Assembly: GCA_946807835.1 (NCBI GenBank)
Contig: OX327686.1
Coordinates: 13,392,001-13,456,000 of the forward strand
DNA from: Ailanthus altissimus
Lineage: Eukaryota > Streptophyta > Magnoliopsida > Sapindales > Simaroubaceae
DNA length: 64,000 bases
Reading direction: 5' to 3'
In this document: positions 35,456 through 48,121 of the stretch, in pieces
Numbering within the stretch: the stretch's first letter is position 1
How the letters are laid out: each line of letters opens with the position of its first letter
The notes under the pieces: model-generated
Database searches by the model: none
Told to the model about the DNA's origin: nothing
The model's input: the letters and a program-made list of their open reading frames with translations, nothing else
Translations under genes and position numbers: made by a program

Positions 35456-35900
35456 GGCATGCTTGGTGGGACTTCTCTTTGTATGCCAACAACAACTAAA
35501 AGTATGATAAAAAAAATTTAAGACTACTGGAAACACTTTTGCGGAGCCTTCTACCGCACTAAGAAAAAGAGATGAGGCGATTGCGATTCCAAATAAAGAG
35601 CCTTCACACCTAGCACATTCTGAAGACATGACTGGTGATCATATTGTTGAGGACGACTTATTTAGTCGACAGTTAGAAGAAATTCAAAGAGACACGCTCT
35701 CACCTCTTAAGTCATTTTTCACGGCCGATATATAAGGGTTGGTTTTTCAAATCTCTTTGAAAATCAATAATATGGCACTATGCTTACGAATCAAATGGTT
35801 GTAGTATTTAGACCTTTGTTCGAAGATAACTAGAACATTAATATAAGCATCTTGAGGAATCTGAGAACCATGAGGCATAATCAAATTAAGCTAACAACTT
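35456..35900 (+). mobile_element. Possible Gypsy leader/gag remnant
   Basis: A plus-strand stretch from about 35520 to 35730 reads without stops for some 70 codons ('FAEPSTALRKRDEAIAIPN'). It is low in similarity to anything I can name. Its position just after a Gypsy-like primer site suggests a leader or gag start. Minus-strand frames at 35301-35629 overlap it and are probably chance. Confidence 0.25.
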
Positions 35901-35919
35901 TTCAAATGCTAGATGCTAG

Positions 35920-36850
35920 ATGCTTCGTATAATGCCGCTGAGGTTCACCAAGCAATTTTTTAAATGCCCATGACGAAAGCTATAGGTTTGAATGTCTATC
36001 GAGTCTCTTTTATCAGAAGTTTTGGTTTATAGTGGGAGTTTAAGTCACCCAAGCATGCCTTTAGATTTTTAATAGAGACGTGTCACTAAAGGCTTTAAAC
36101 AACACTTTGATTACTTTTTTACCGAAGGTTAAGTGTCCTTAATAGGTTGCTGAATACCGTTCTATCAATCTATGTAATTTTGTGTACAAAAATATGGTTA
36201 AGATTTTAGCTAATAGATTGAAAAGGGTATTAACTTCGGCCATAGGCAAGAAGTGGATTACTTTTATTTTTTTTGGTAAATTAATAACTGATAATTCCAT
36301 AATTAGCTTTGAGTGCTTTAATGTCTTGAGGAAGTATAACAAGGCTCAATATGGTTTAATGGCCCTAAAAATAGATATGGTAAAAGCTTAATCAAAATTG
36401 AGTGGAGTTTTCTCAAACGTATGATGTCTCATTTAGGCTTTTATAGTTCTTTTATTAAAAAGGCAATGGCTTGTGTTACATCGGTATCCTACTCATAATT
36501 GATTAATGAAAAACCAAAAGGATTTCTAGTTCCTTCTTGTGGTATCCAATAAGGAAACCCGTTATCACCTTATCTTTATCTTATATGCAAAAGGCGTTTT
36601 GGCCCTAATTAAAGATGCCAATGAGAGATAGTTAATTTTCGGGTTGAGATGTGATTGGGCTGTAGTAGTCATCTCTCATTTGTTTTATGTGAATGATAAT
36701 ATAGTTTTTTACAAGGCAAGCCTATTAGCGAGCAAGACTATTAAGATTATTTGGTCCACCTATGCACATGCTTCAGGCTAGTTGGTGAATTTTCATAAGT
36801 CAATTACGTGCTTCAGTATGTCAGTCTCTTCTTCTCTTTGATAGTCTTTA
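35920..36850 (+). pseudogene. LINE (L1-type) reverse transcriptase remnant
   Basis: The plus strand contains, broken by stops and frameshifts, the order of blocks found in plant L1 reverse transcriptases: 'EVHQAIF' with 'KAIGLNVY'; 'LNTVLSIYVILCTKMVKILANRLKRVL' (the 'SLCN..YKI.AKILANRLK' block); 'LITDNSIISFECFNVLRK' followed by 'YGLMALKIDMVKA' (first catalytic Asp); and 'LIFILYAKGVLALIKDA'. The block 'VISHLFYVNDNIVFYKA' stands where 'FADD' is expected, so the catalytic pair is changed. There is no endonuclease domain or poly(A) tail, so this is an internal fragment. It is cut at 36874 by a Copia LTR. Confidence 0.85.
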
Positions 36851-36873
36851 ATTGATATTCTGAGTGTAGTGCA

Positions 36874-39058
36874 TGTTAAAACAGGTGTTTATATACCATT
36901 CCAATATTGTATGAATATTAATAGTTTAATATCTATAAAATAAATATTTTGAATAAAAATTGTTAATTTTATAATCATATGGTATAATTCTTGTAACACT
37001 ATAGACATTGTATGATCTGAAGGAGTTCAGATCTGATTTAAAGGAATTTAGACCAGGGCTAAGAGTTAGCAATGCTAAGAGTTATAAATGTTAAGAGTTA
37101 TCACTATTAAGAGTTAGCAGGTTATAAGAGTCAACAAGATCTAAAGAGTTAGAACCTTATCTATAATGAGACAAAAACCTAAGAGTATACTTGTAATGAC
37201 ATAGTTGTAAAGAGTTGCAATTGATGCTAAGAAATATCATTGTATAAATATGTCTCAAACATTATGTTTATGATCTATGTTCACTAATACGGATCTATAT
37301 GTGAATCATTATAATATAGATTGGTATATATCTATATCTTACTGGTTCATATAATTTTTCTTAGCTGACCATGAGTTTAGAGCTTGTATAGGCATGTGGG
37401 TATCCAGTCAAGACTGGATACTAAATAGACTCACAAGAACCCCAATAAATATCCTATGAAACCATCAAAGCAAGGTCTTCTCGAGTTTAGTAGTATTCGT
37501 GGTCCTTTGACCTCAGCGCCATGGTAGACTTATGAGTAATCCACCATACTTTGATTCTATATATGTCATAGACTTTTCATGGTCTGACCGTTATGTGTCG
37601 TTGGGTATGGTATGATGCTCATAGAGTCGGTGTATATAGATACGTGATCCGTCAACTTATATAAGTAAGTTGTATATCCGATGCTCCGAGATTGTATTTC
37701 ATAAAGTCTTGTGGCCACAAGCATAAAGTCGAGAAAGGATTATTCCATAGGGTTAAAAAATATCGCAAAAGTGTTTGCCTATATTATTTATTGAGATACG
37801 AATCTGGAGATAAGTTCATAAATGAGCAAATGGAGATTTAACGATGCTAATCTATATCTCCGCACATCTAGAGTATAAATGATGGAAAGATTATACATAT
37901 GTGTTATGACCTCAACTTGTATGGTCTAACGCGCTGATTTGTACTATTTATGACATGTACGTGGAGCATCGATCACAGACTTATAGAATAGTTTCATTTA
38001 ACAAATTGGGTGTGGATCTAAGGAGTCCTGCAATATGAAATGTACTCTTTGTGCACTTGAGCAGTGTAACGTATTGAATTGTTCAATGTAGTAAAATTCA
38101 GCAATTTACTAAGGTTAAGTTAAATAAGTATATGGTTAAATGATGAGACCTACTTTAGGTTAACTTGGTAACTTAATAAGAATATAAAAATAATTTAACT
38201 TAATGATTATTTAATTGTTAAATAATTAAAATAAATATTTATTTATTTAATAGTTAAATAAATAATTTAATTTACCTATGGTTAAAAGTTAACCATATGG
38301 TTAAGTTAAAGTTAACTTTATTTAATAGTTAAGTAAAGGTTAACCTAACCATGGTTAGGTTAGTTAATTACAGTAATGATTATTTAAAGGTTTATTTAAC
38401 TTAAGGGTCAAGTTAAACTAACCTAACTAGAGTTAAATATTAATTATAGTTAGGTTAAGTTAAATATAAATTCAAATTAAGTGAAATTAAATTCATTAGT
38501 ATATATTTGCAAAATGAAATAAAATTTAAGAGTTAAGTTTTATTTTTGCTAAGTATTTTGGCTAACCATCAAAGAGAAAGAAATAGAAAAATTATTTTCT
38601 TATTATTGAATTCAATTGTTGAATTCATAATTAAATTTTCTTTTTATTATACTTAAAACCAATTAAGAAAAAATAAGTGTTTGATTTATTGATTAAAGTT
38701 AATTAAAGGAAAATAAAAAACTTAAGTTTTAATTTGTTAAACAATTGCTGGATTAACATAATGCTATTCTAGATAATCAATGCTGGATTAACATAATGCT
38801 ATTCTAGATAATCAATCCCACAATTGTTAATTACTAGGATTGATCAAAGTTTGCATTTCAGGTGAACTTTAAGCAATTTAATCTAAAGGCTTCATAGGTT
38901 AAATTCTCAATCTTGTTTATTAATTTGATTAATATGTAATAATTGTATTCATTATAAATTTTTATAATTTCGCTATGCAGATATATGTATGAGATATGTA
39001 TATTTTTTATGATGACACATCTCACATGCATGCACCCTAAAATAATCAATATCCTACA
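36874..39058 (+). mobile_element. 5' LTR of long-LTR Copia element, family X (~2.2 kb)
   Basis: It begins TGTTAAAACAGG and ends ATCCTACA, matching the termini of the solo LTR at 52751-54944. A degenerate Met-type primer-binding site follows at once. It contains a GGTTAA/TTAACC-rich block (38270-38470) with a perfect palindrome, and a 35-bp tandem duplication at 38746-38815. The first kilobase is related to family Y LTRs. The open frame at 38858-39049 lies inside and is not a gene. Confidence 0.88.
38746..38815. repeat. Perfect 35-bp tandem duplication inside the LTR
   Basis: Units 38746-38780 and 38781-38815 are identical, each starting 'tgctggattaacataatgc'. The corresponding stretch in the solo LTR at 52751-54944 does not show the duplication. 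Confidence 0.95.
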
Positions 39059-39059
39059 A

Positions 39060-39072
39060 TTAGTATTAGAGT
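39060..39072 (+). other. Degenerate Copia primer-binding site
   Basis: TTAGTATTAGAGT lies directly after the LTR end, a mutated form of TGGTATCAGAGC. All differences are transitions of the kind produced by cytosine deamination on either strand. Confidence 0.6.
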
Positions 39073-42000
39073 AATTTTGTGTTTTTTTTGGGTGTTTTTA
39101 GTGTTGGCTAACTGTTGGCTTTGTTGTAGAACAAGTTACGGAGCTGTTGTTGTGCATTTCAAGTGTTGAAAATGCAAAATTGAAGAAAATAACACCTGGA
39201 ATGCCACAACATTCATGGTGAACGCTATGGCATTAGATAGAGAACATCACGGTGTTAGGCCTTTCAGGCCCCAGCGCCACAATGTTTAAGCTTGGCGTCA
39301 CGACACTAAAAGTTCTGCTTCCAATGCCGCAGCTTTGGTAAGTAAGCGCTGAGGCTTTTGAAACCCTAAAGCTGCAACGCTAAAGAATCAATGCCGTAGC
39401 ATTGGGGGCTTGGCCCTCAAACTCTGTAACATTGGAAAGCCAATGCCGCGGCATTGACGCTAAATTTTTTTTTTTAAAATTATTTTTGCATGTAGGGAGT
39501 TTATGAGATGCAATAATAAAAGTTATTAGTATGCATGATAAATCAGGGTTATTATTTTTTTTTATTGGTAATCACAATGGGAGCCTTATTGGTGGTCTGA
39601 GTACTGATTATCGAATGTTTTTTAGTTTTGATCAATTTATCTATTTCTCTCAATCTAAGGTTAGTTGTACTTGCACATAAATAAATAGTTGATTGAGAAT
39701 AACCTTCTCATATGATGAGAGCATGTGATGAAAACTTGTATTTAAAATATTTCTTAATCAGATTAAAATTTATTATATTATGTTATAATATTTTAAATGG
39801 TCCGTTTTGTCAATACGGTGTAAGATGGGTCATTATGGTCTTCTCTAATATTGTTTTAGAGTGAGGGATTTGGTCTATATGACTTGGTTTAATGTCGGTA
39901 AAATATAAGATGAATCAAATATATGCGAACGTGTTATTCAATATTGCTTTAGCGTGAGGTTAATGTCAGTAACATATATTTGACTATTTAAAAGTTAATT
40001 TGAAATATACTTATCCAATATTGCTTTGGCGTGAGGATAATGTGTATTTAGGATCAGTAGTAAGAGTTGTATTAGATGCAATTAACAAGATTTGTCTACC
40101 TGTTGGGTTTATAAAGGCCAATATTACTTTAGTGTGAAGTTAGAGTAAAATGCCAATGGGATCCATTTCCAGCTGTATAGTTTAAAAAATTTTCAACTGT
40201 CGTTATCCCGTTTGAGAGATTAAAGAGATTAAGTAAAGCAGTGAGAGGGCCTTTTTAGATTAAAAAATATATAATAGTTATACCCATAATCTAAAGCGTT
40301 GTTAATTAATGATTAGAAATGTCCCACTACACATTTTCTAGTTTTTCTTATAGAGATAAGATATTTGTCTTAAAGAGATAAGATAAGTACAAGAAATTCG
40401 TTAATACTCTTAATCTATACACACCAATTATAAGGTACCGAGTAAAATATTTATGACATGCTGATGAATTTTAGAATAGTTCTACCTTAAGAAATATTTG
40501 ATATTTCTAAGCCACAGATAGAAAATAGTCACAATAAAAAATATTTCTATTGTAATAAAGTTTAAAATAGTAAGCATTACTAATCAAGACACATTGACTT
40601 AAGAAAGATTAACCCATTAGATATCTATTTTATCAAACATTAACATTTCATTAACGTATGATGCTAAATGTGCAAGGGTATAAGATACCGCTTGTCATTT
40701 TCATATCTGGAAGGTGTTGCATGATTTGAGTAATGCCTGATAGCTTAGAAATGAGAAGTTCAACTTCACATAAGGAATAGAAATTTTTTATACGTGGCAG
40801 CCGTTAAGACTTTTAACTCATTTCTCCTTTTTGGCAAAAGAATTAATGTTGTATAATTGCTATTTCATGTTAAACATTATTAGGTGAATCATATCACTCC
40901 CTGTAGTTGACAGAGAGGGTCATCATAAGTACATTAGAAATAGTTCATTATAATAATGATAATATTTACTAACTGAATGTCAGTTAATGAATGGCCGTTA
41001 CATCTTATACACAACTTGAAATGTCATTAATGTTTAGGTAAACAGAATAAATAGTAGTTCAAGAACTTTGAATAGTAATGAATAATGGCATATAAGATTA
41101 GGTCATGTAGTTTTGAGACGACTATCCTGTCTGGTTAAGGATGGTTAGATATTTGATCTAACTATAAAACATTGACTAGTTTATGAAATCTAAATTCAAG
41201 AGAATATGACCAAATCTTTATATAAGTGTTAGATACTGGGCTACTGATTTATTGGAACTGGTACATAGTGATGTATTTAGTCCAATGAATCTTACTGCTA
41301 TAGGTGATTTTGATATTTCATTATCTTTATAGTGATTTGTCACCATATAGATATGTGTTTTTGGAAAATGCAGGTCATAAAATTTTTGAAGTGTTTAAAA
41401 TGTTCTCACTATAAAAGTAAAGAAACAAACCCTTATGTATGTATTTTAAATGCTTTCAATTAAATCGAAGTAGTTTATATATAATTTGTAAATTCACAAA
41501 TTATTTAAAAGAGAATATGATTCTCACTCAATATAGTCCTCAAGATACTTCTAAACACAAATGTGTTTTGAAAAAGAGGAATCAAACTTTATTAAATACA
41601 ATCTAATTGATATTGAGTTTCATTGATATTCTACAATATCTATAGAATTATGCTCTAAAATCTACTTCTCACTTATTGAAAATAATCCCATCAAAAATCA
41701 TTTCTTCTAGTCTATATAAGATATAGAATAAAAGAGAACTGAGTTTCAAGTATGTTAAGGCTTAGGGTTGTTTTGCTTGCATAAGAGTTATACAACATGA
41801 TAAACTTATATCCAACTGTACAAGTATCGGTTTCATTGTGTATCCCAAGTGTTTAATAGGATATCAATTCTATGATTCAAATGAATAAAATATGTTCGTT
41901 ACTCATGATGCCACTTTTCTAAAGAAATAGTTTCTCATAAATCTTGGGGATTGTAGAAAGATTGAACTTAATGAAGTCAAACAAAATATATATGAACCGA

Positions 42001-43728
42001 CGGTGGAATTTTAAGTTCAATTGAGTGAAATACATTTAACACACTCTTCTTATAAATAGAAAATGATATCAAGGCCACTGATTATGTATATTTAAACCCT
42101 GAATTTGCCCTTGATGTTTTCTTAGTTGAAGAAAATAATCCTTTAACTTATAGAGAGACGATGTTTGACATCATTTCGAAAAAATGGCAAGATACCATAA
42201 AATTTAAAATTGACTCTATGTATGAAAATTAAGTCGGTGACTTGGTTGTGTTTTCTGTAAAAATTGTTCCTATTAGTTATAAATCAGTTTAAGCAGTGGA
42301 AATATAGGCCTTATATAAAAGAAGAGTCTTTCAATGCCTGATTGATGTTGAAAGGTTACACTCAGAGATCTAGGATCGGTTATGAGGAAACCTTTTTCAT
42401 CAGTAACCATACTAAAAGTCAATTTAGATTTTGTTGGTTATTGTCGCATATTATCATTGTGAGGACTAACTAATGGATGTAAATGCAGTATTCTGGGATG
42501 TATATCTCGAGTAAAAGATATGCATATAACAACCTGATTTTTTGCATCCAAGCCTAACTTCTAATATAGTGTACAAACTGAAGAAGTCTATCTATGGACT
42601 TAAGCTGTTTTCTCGAAGTTGGAATCTTCATTTAAATGAGGAAATCAGATATCTGGTTTTATTAGGAATGAAGAGGAAGCGTGTGTATTTAGAAGGGCAG
42701 TGGAGTATGATTATTTTTCTAGTTCTCTAAGTGGTATATATATTCAATGTCAAAAACGATGTTGATATATTACAAGTCTGTCAGCTAAGTGTTATTTGAG
42801 TAAAGAACTTCTTCATAAAAGATTAGAGAGAGACTTTCTATATATTAAGTAATAAAAATTTATAGAGATATAGCTAGGAGGCTGATGGGACTCTCTCAAT
42901 CTTCATACATAGACTAAGTCCATGAAAGATACAATTTAATTTACTGTGAGATAGTTAATGTGCCTTTCAGACATGGCATTCATCTTTCTAGGAGAAAGTG
43001 TCCTCAGAACGAAGATGAGAGAATGAGAGTGTCTAACATCCCATATACATAAGCTAAAAATAGCTTAATGCATTCCATGTTATATACGAGATTTGGATTA
43101 AGATGGTTGTAATTGTCACGAGCTGGTATTCGTCTGATCTAGATTACGACCATTAGATGGTTGTAAAATATATTTGAAATACCATAGAGGTATAGAGGAT
43201 AAGTTTTTGCATTTATGGAGAAAGTTTTTTACAAGTCAATAGACGCACATATTCAGATTTTTTGTTTAATCTGGATGGTAGAAAGTCTACATCTAGTTAT
43301 GTGTTTCTCATTATTGGTACCAGAGCTAGTTAAATGTGTGTAATTAAATGTCCATAGCTAATTTTATCTTTGAGGTAGAATATGTTACTGCTTGAGAAGC
43401 TGCAAAAGAAACATTATGGATATTAAAGTTAATTGCAGAGCTTTGAGTAGTTGCAAACTCAGTTGATCTTATTCCACTGTATTGTAATAATAACAATAAT
43501 TACTCAAGCTAATAAACCATATGGCACACTAATATTGTGATTATGTGAATTCTGAATACCACATAATTAGAAAGTTCTTGGTTATTGGAGTGGTAATAAT
43601 ATCTAGGAAATAATTTATAGATAACGTAGCGAACCCATTAAGGCATAAACTCTTATGGTGTTTGAGAAACACGTAAAGTATATTAGTATAAGATACCAGT
43701 ATGAATGACACTGAAGCAAGTGGGAGTT
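39073..43728 (+). pseudogene. Internal region of long-LTR Copia element X (gag-pol, heavily decayed)
   Basis: Recognisable plus-strand blocks appear in normal Copia order. The integrase start ('LLELVHSDVFSPMNL') is at about 41255. The integrase C-terminal part ('KRNQTLLNT', 'NYALKSTSHLL') is at about 41575-41690. The reverse transcriptase start ('KWQDTIKFKIDSMYEN') is at about 42180. The block 'YKLKKSIYGLKLFSRSWNLHLN' is at 42569-42634. The RNase H end (43260-43720) contains 'EYVTA'-like sequence and a polypurine tract AGTGGGAG at 43719-43726. The gag region (39500-41200) is unreadable. Stops occur every few dozen codons, so it cannot make protein. GC-richer 'gccgcggcattg' words at 39180-39440 lie in the leader. 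Confidence 0.82.
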
Positions 43729-44782
43729 TATTGGAGCTGGTGCTTACGTGCCATTCCAATATTGTATGAATATCAATTGTTTAGTATATATACAATAAAC
43801 ATTTTAAATAAAAAGTGTTAATTTTATAATCATATGGTATAATACTTGTAACACTATAGACATTATATGATCTGAAGGAGTTCAAATCTGATCTAAAAGA
43901 GTTTAGACCAAGGCTAAGAGTTTTAAATGCTAAGAGTTAGCACTGTTAAGAGTTAGCAAGTTACAAGAGTCAATGAGATGTAAAGAGTTAGAACCTTGTC
44001 TATAATGGGACAAAGACTTGAGAGTGTACTTGTAATGATGTAGTTGCAAAGAGTTGCAATAAGTGCTAGGAAATGTCATTGTGTAAGTATGTCTCAAATA
44101 TTATGTTCTTGATCTATGTTCACCATTATGGGTCTATCGATGAATCACTATAATATAAATTAATGTATGTTTATATCTGACTGGTTCATATGGTTATTCT
44201 TAGCTGACCATGAGCTTAGAGTTTGTATAGGCATGCCAGTATCCAGTCAGGACTGGATACTGAACAGACTCACAAGAACTCCAATAGATATCCTATGAAG
44301 TCGTCAAAGTAAGGTCCTATCGCGTTTAGTAGTATTCGTAGTCCTTTGACCTGAGCGCTACTGTGTACTTGTGAGTGATCCACCATACTTTGGTTCTATA
44401 TATGTCATAGACCTTTTATGGTCTGACCACTATATGTCATTAGGTATGGTTTGATGCTCATGGAGTCGATGTGCGTATATACGAAATCCGTCAGCTTACA
44501 TAGGTAAGTTGTATATTCGATGCTCCGAGATTGTATTTTATAAATTCTTGTAGCCACAAGTATAAAGCCGGGAAATGATTATTCCATAAGGTTAAACAAT
44601 ATTGTAAAAGTGTTTGCGTATATTGTTTATCGAGATACAAATTTGGAGATAAGTTCATGGATGATCAAATGAGGATTTGATGGCGCTGATCTATATCCTT
44701 GCACATCCAGGGTATTAATGATGAAAAGATTATACTTATGGGTTGTGACCTCAACTTGTATGGTATAACGCGCTGCTTTGTG
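43729..44782 (+). mobile_element. 3' LTR of long-LTR Copia element X, truncated
   Basis: It starts TATTGGAGCTGG after the polypurine tract and parallels the first half of the 5' LTR up to 'acgcgctgctttgt'. Unrelated DNA begins at about 44782, so roughly 1.1 kb of LTR is missing. The cause is probably deletion or a later insertion. Confidence 0.85.
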
Positions 44783-45306
44783 ATAGGGCAAAGGACATTT
44801 TTGTCCTACAAGTTTGACCTAATTCTCAATTTTACCTCCGAAATTCAGAAAACCCAAATTTGTCCTAGTTCGTTAGTGAAATTCTGTTAATTTTAACACT
44901 AGAGAAGAAAAATAGTCACTCTACACAAAACTTTAAAATGGTCTGACACAAAATATCCACGTGTCAACCACTGATTAGTCACTTAAATAATAAAATAAAT
45001 AAATAAATAAAAAGAGAGCAGTCGCCGCCATCATCAGTAGCCCACCGGCCGTCGGTGACCAATTATAATTCGACTCAAAATTGACATCATTGAACTCAAA
45101 ATTTTACGATCTACACAATGATAGCATTTTTTTAGTTAACGGAGTACCGTAGATATGCCAAAAAGGGGGAAAAAAAATCTTGTGAGAGGCGGCGACCACT
45201 GTTGTTTGCTGTCAAACGGTGGTGGCTGCCACCAACTACCACGGGCTGGCGGCCACGCATCGAACGGTAGAGCAATGCATGCCACCCCCTTACCGTTCGA
45301 CATATG
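44783..45306. mobile_element. Mutator-like MITE arm or captured-sequence fragment
   Basis: It starts 'gatagggcaaaggac' and contains 'cctaattctcaattttacc' and 'ccacgtgtca', similar in order and style to the left arm of the inverted-repeat element at 31350. It then turns GC-rich (45020-45060 and 45170-45295, 'gtcgccgccatcatc', 'ggtggtggctgccacc'), as Pack-type elements carrying gene scraps do. No matching right arm is found. The minus-strand open frame 45132-45401 crosses a border and is unlikely to be real. Confidence 0.3.
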
Positions 45307-46672
45307 ACTGATGCAATAATTCTATATCTTAAAATTAAGCGCAAGTATACACTATAGTAACAAGTAATAAAAGGATTTATAAAGTCAGATGTCGAACCCA
45401 TAGGGATAATTTTTACGTTTTAACCAAGTACTAAAATTATATCTTTTTAATAATTATTCAGAAAAAAAAAATCTAAGAATGAATGTAGAAAATATAAAAG
45501 CAATAACACAATGTAAAGAGAATTAAGTGATAGCAATATAGAGAAATCAGTGGTTGATTAAGACACTAATGTATTCACAATCCCTCAATAATCCCTCAAT
45601 ATGCTTTCTAATGATTAATCCTTTAATATTTAATTTTCTTAGTCTTTATTATTGATTAAGACACTAATGTATTCACAAGTCTCTTCCAATGTCATGCAAG
45701 TATACCTTAATTTACCAAATACCTATATTCTTATGGTACTTGTAATAAATTAAGACTCATTAAGATTAAGTCTTATTGATTATACATGCCAATTAGGTAT
45801 ATTCCTATCCTAAATTGAAACTTACGTATGTAACATTGAATGTTACTCTATAATCATGCATCAAATTATATAAGTCTAAATATTATGATTCCTCTTCCGA
45901 GTTTATAAACAATATTATCAATTAATTCACCATATATTGGCCGGATATATTGAAGCATTAAGAACAAGTAATTTGAATAATAAAGAACTACATTTATTAA
46001 ATATTAACAAGATATGGCAATTAAGCACACATATTGAGTTCAAGTATTAACCTTAAAAAGAAAATTAGTTCATAGCTACAAGAGAACAGCAGTAAAAATA
46101 ATAAGAATTCATGTTACAATTAATTGCAAACCAATATAGACGTCGAATTTATCTTGATTACGCTGCCTAAGAAACTCTTGATGTCGAAGAACGCATTGAA
46201 TCTCTCTCTAAGACTTGTGCTCTGTATTCTTGGTGTTTATGGATTGCTCTTGGGTTATTTTTAAAGGCTGGGGACGAGTGGCCTTTTATAGGAATTGATA
46301 TGAGCTTAAAAATCTCAATTCTCATTAAACTTGGACTCTCCTTACCGCTGGGGCACTATGTGTAAAAGGCCACACCGTTGCAGCGGTAAAGTGATGGTCC
46401 TGGGGCGCTGGCCTGTCGCTGGAGCGATGACGGTCTGGCGCTAGGGCACCAATCGCGACTTAATCAGGTCATTTTTCTGATTTTCTTATTTCGATCACTG
46501 TTCCAACGCTGGGGCGAAAATCTTTGTGGAGCAGGGGCAACAGATCCATACTTTAAAATGTTTGCATTTTAGTCTCTATATTTGCATATAAATAGCCATT
46601 TATTCTCATAAAACAATAAAATATCAAAATAAAAATATAAAAAAATATATGACAAAAATGCACCTATCAAAT
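45307..46672 (-). mobile_element. Ty3/Gypsy 3' LTR (-)
   Basis: On the minus strand it begins TGATAGGTGCATTTTTG at 46672, the usual start of this Gypsy LTR type, directly after a purine run, and ends near 45307 with TG on the plus strand. It shares 'attaagcgcaagt' with the LTR at 19075-20361. A block of degenerate 'cgctggggc' words lies at about 46340-46530. It is about 1.37 kb long. Confidence 0.7.
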
Positions 46673-46695
46673 TCCCCCAAACTTAAACACTTACT
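46673..46695 (-). other. Gypsy polypurine tract
   Basis: On the minus strand it reads 'TTTAAGTTTGGGGGAATT' directly before the LTR start TGATAGG. This is the typical polypurine tract of this Gypsy group. Confidence 0.7.
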
Positions 46696-48121
46696 TATCC
46701 TTAAGTAATAAAATAAAACCAAGAGGGAGAAATAAAGGGTTATACTTGACTCATTTAATAAATAAAGAAAACAAAAAAAAATATGCTAGATTAATAAGAT
46801 GATCAAAATCATTGTCTCAAAGGCTGATAAATAACACAAATCTTTATGGTAGATAAATAACTATTAACAATCATAATTATCTTCATTTAATCTCTCATTC
46901 TTCCTCATAGACAATCACCATGTATGTATGCAAGCAGCAAGCAATAGCTCAAACCATACTTTGATTTACTTTATACTTTAGTTTGTACAAAAAAGATGAT
47001 GTCTCGTCATTTAATTTATATAATTCACTTCTATAGGCTTATTTTTACTACCACTCTTTACTAATGTAGAAAATTACATGTTTAGGGATCAAGTTAGGAC
47101 TTTACTTAACTTGTAATGTAAGGCTAGGGTCAAGGTGAGATAAAAGGATAAACATATGAGGTTCAAGTCACACCATGAACACTTAGACTTTACCTAAAAA
47201 CCTCTTAATCTTTTTTTTCCATATATTATCTCTTCCCCCAAACTTATTATATTTCCCATTCTTTCTTTTCAACCTTTATTTTCAAAGACTTTCTTCTTTT
47301 TCTTAAGCTGAGGGTATTTTTCTTTCTCTTTTTTTTTCCTTTGAACCCCTAAACTTAGATTAACAAATACTACATAAACTTATTTTTCTCATATCACCAC
47401 AACCTTTTTTCTTTCAAGAGTATTTCTAAGCAAATGCAAAGTTTATGGTGTTACAGGTAAATTTCTAGATAAGTAAACTTTAAGTCTTGGGCTTATAATG
47501 TAGTTAAACCAAAGAATGGGTCATTAGGCTCAAAATAAGGTACTAGGGATAAATATACAATAAAAGGTAGGCTATAAAAGCTCAATCGGTCTAAAGATGG
47601 CATAATGTCATTTCTCTATTAATGTGTTTTCTAGGATTTCGTCTCAAGTGGTAATTAAAGACAAGTTCTAAAGTGTCGGTCTTTGAGACTTTAGTGTACT
47701 CGCTAAAGTATAAATGTCTCTAAATAATAGTTATAATTATTCATGCTTATAAAGTGCTAAAAAAAGAATGGTGATTATAAATAAGGTTGAACTTGTCCCT
47801 AAACTTAGATAACCAAAATTGTTTAAAGTATCTATCATTCCCTATGGATTTGTAAAAATAAATTAAGCCATGTATTCTTTTTCTTATCATAGACTAATGA
47901 TCATCTTAACAAAACCTAATAAAAACAAAAGAAGAAACATATAAGAAATAAAATAAAATAAATAAATTCATTACTTTTTTTTTTACACATGGTAATAAAT
48001 AAAACATACGAAGTAGCACTAAACATAAAGGGCACACACTAAATATCCCCCACACTTAAAATAAAATATGGCCCCCAAGTGAGGAAAGAACAAAATTTAA
48101 GAAACTTCCCTGTGTAACTAA
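46696..48121 (-). mobile_element. 3' non-coding internal region of the Gypsy element
   Basis: AT-rich DNA without reading frames, with a second purine run on the minus strand at about 48040-48060 ('AAGTGTGGGGGATATTTAG'). This kind of long 3' non-coding stretch between the last ORF and the LTR is common in Athila/Tat-type Gypsy elements. Confidence 0.5.

Noticed and set aside
38270..38470. Possible CRISPR-like or centromeric-type repeat array
   Set aside because: The GGTTAA words are irregularly spaced, have no spacers of uniform length, and belong to a Copia LTR also seen at 54120-54330.
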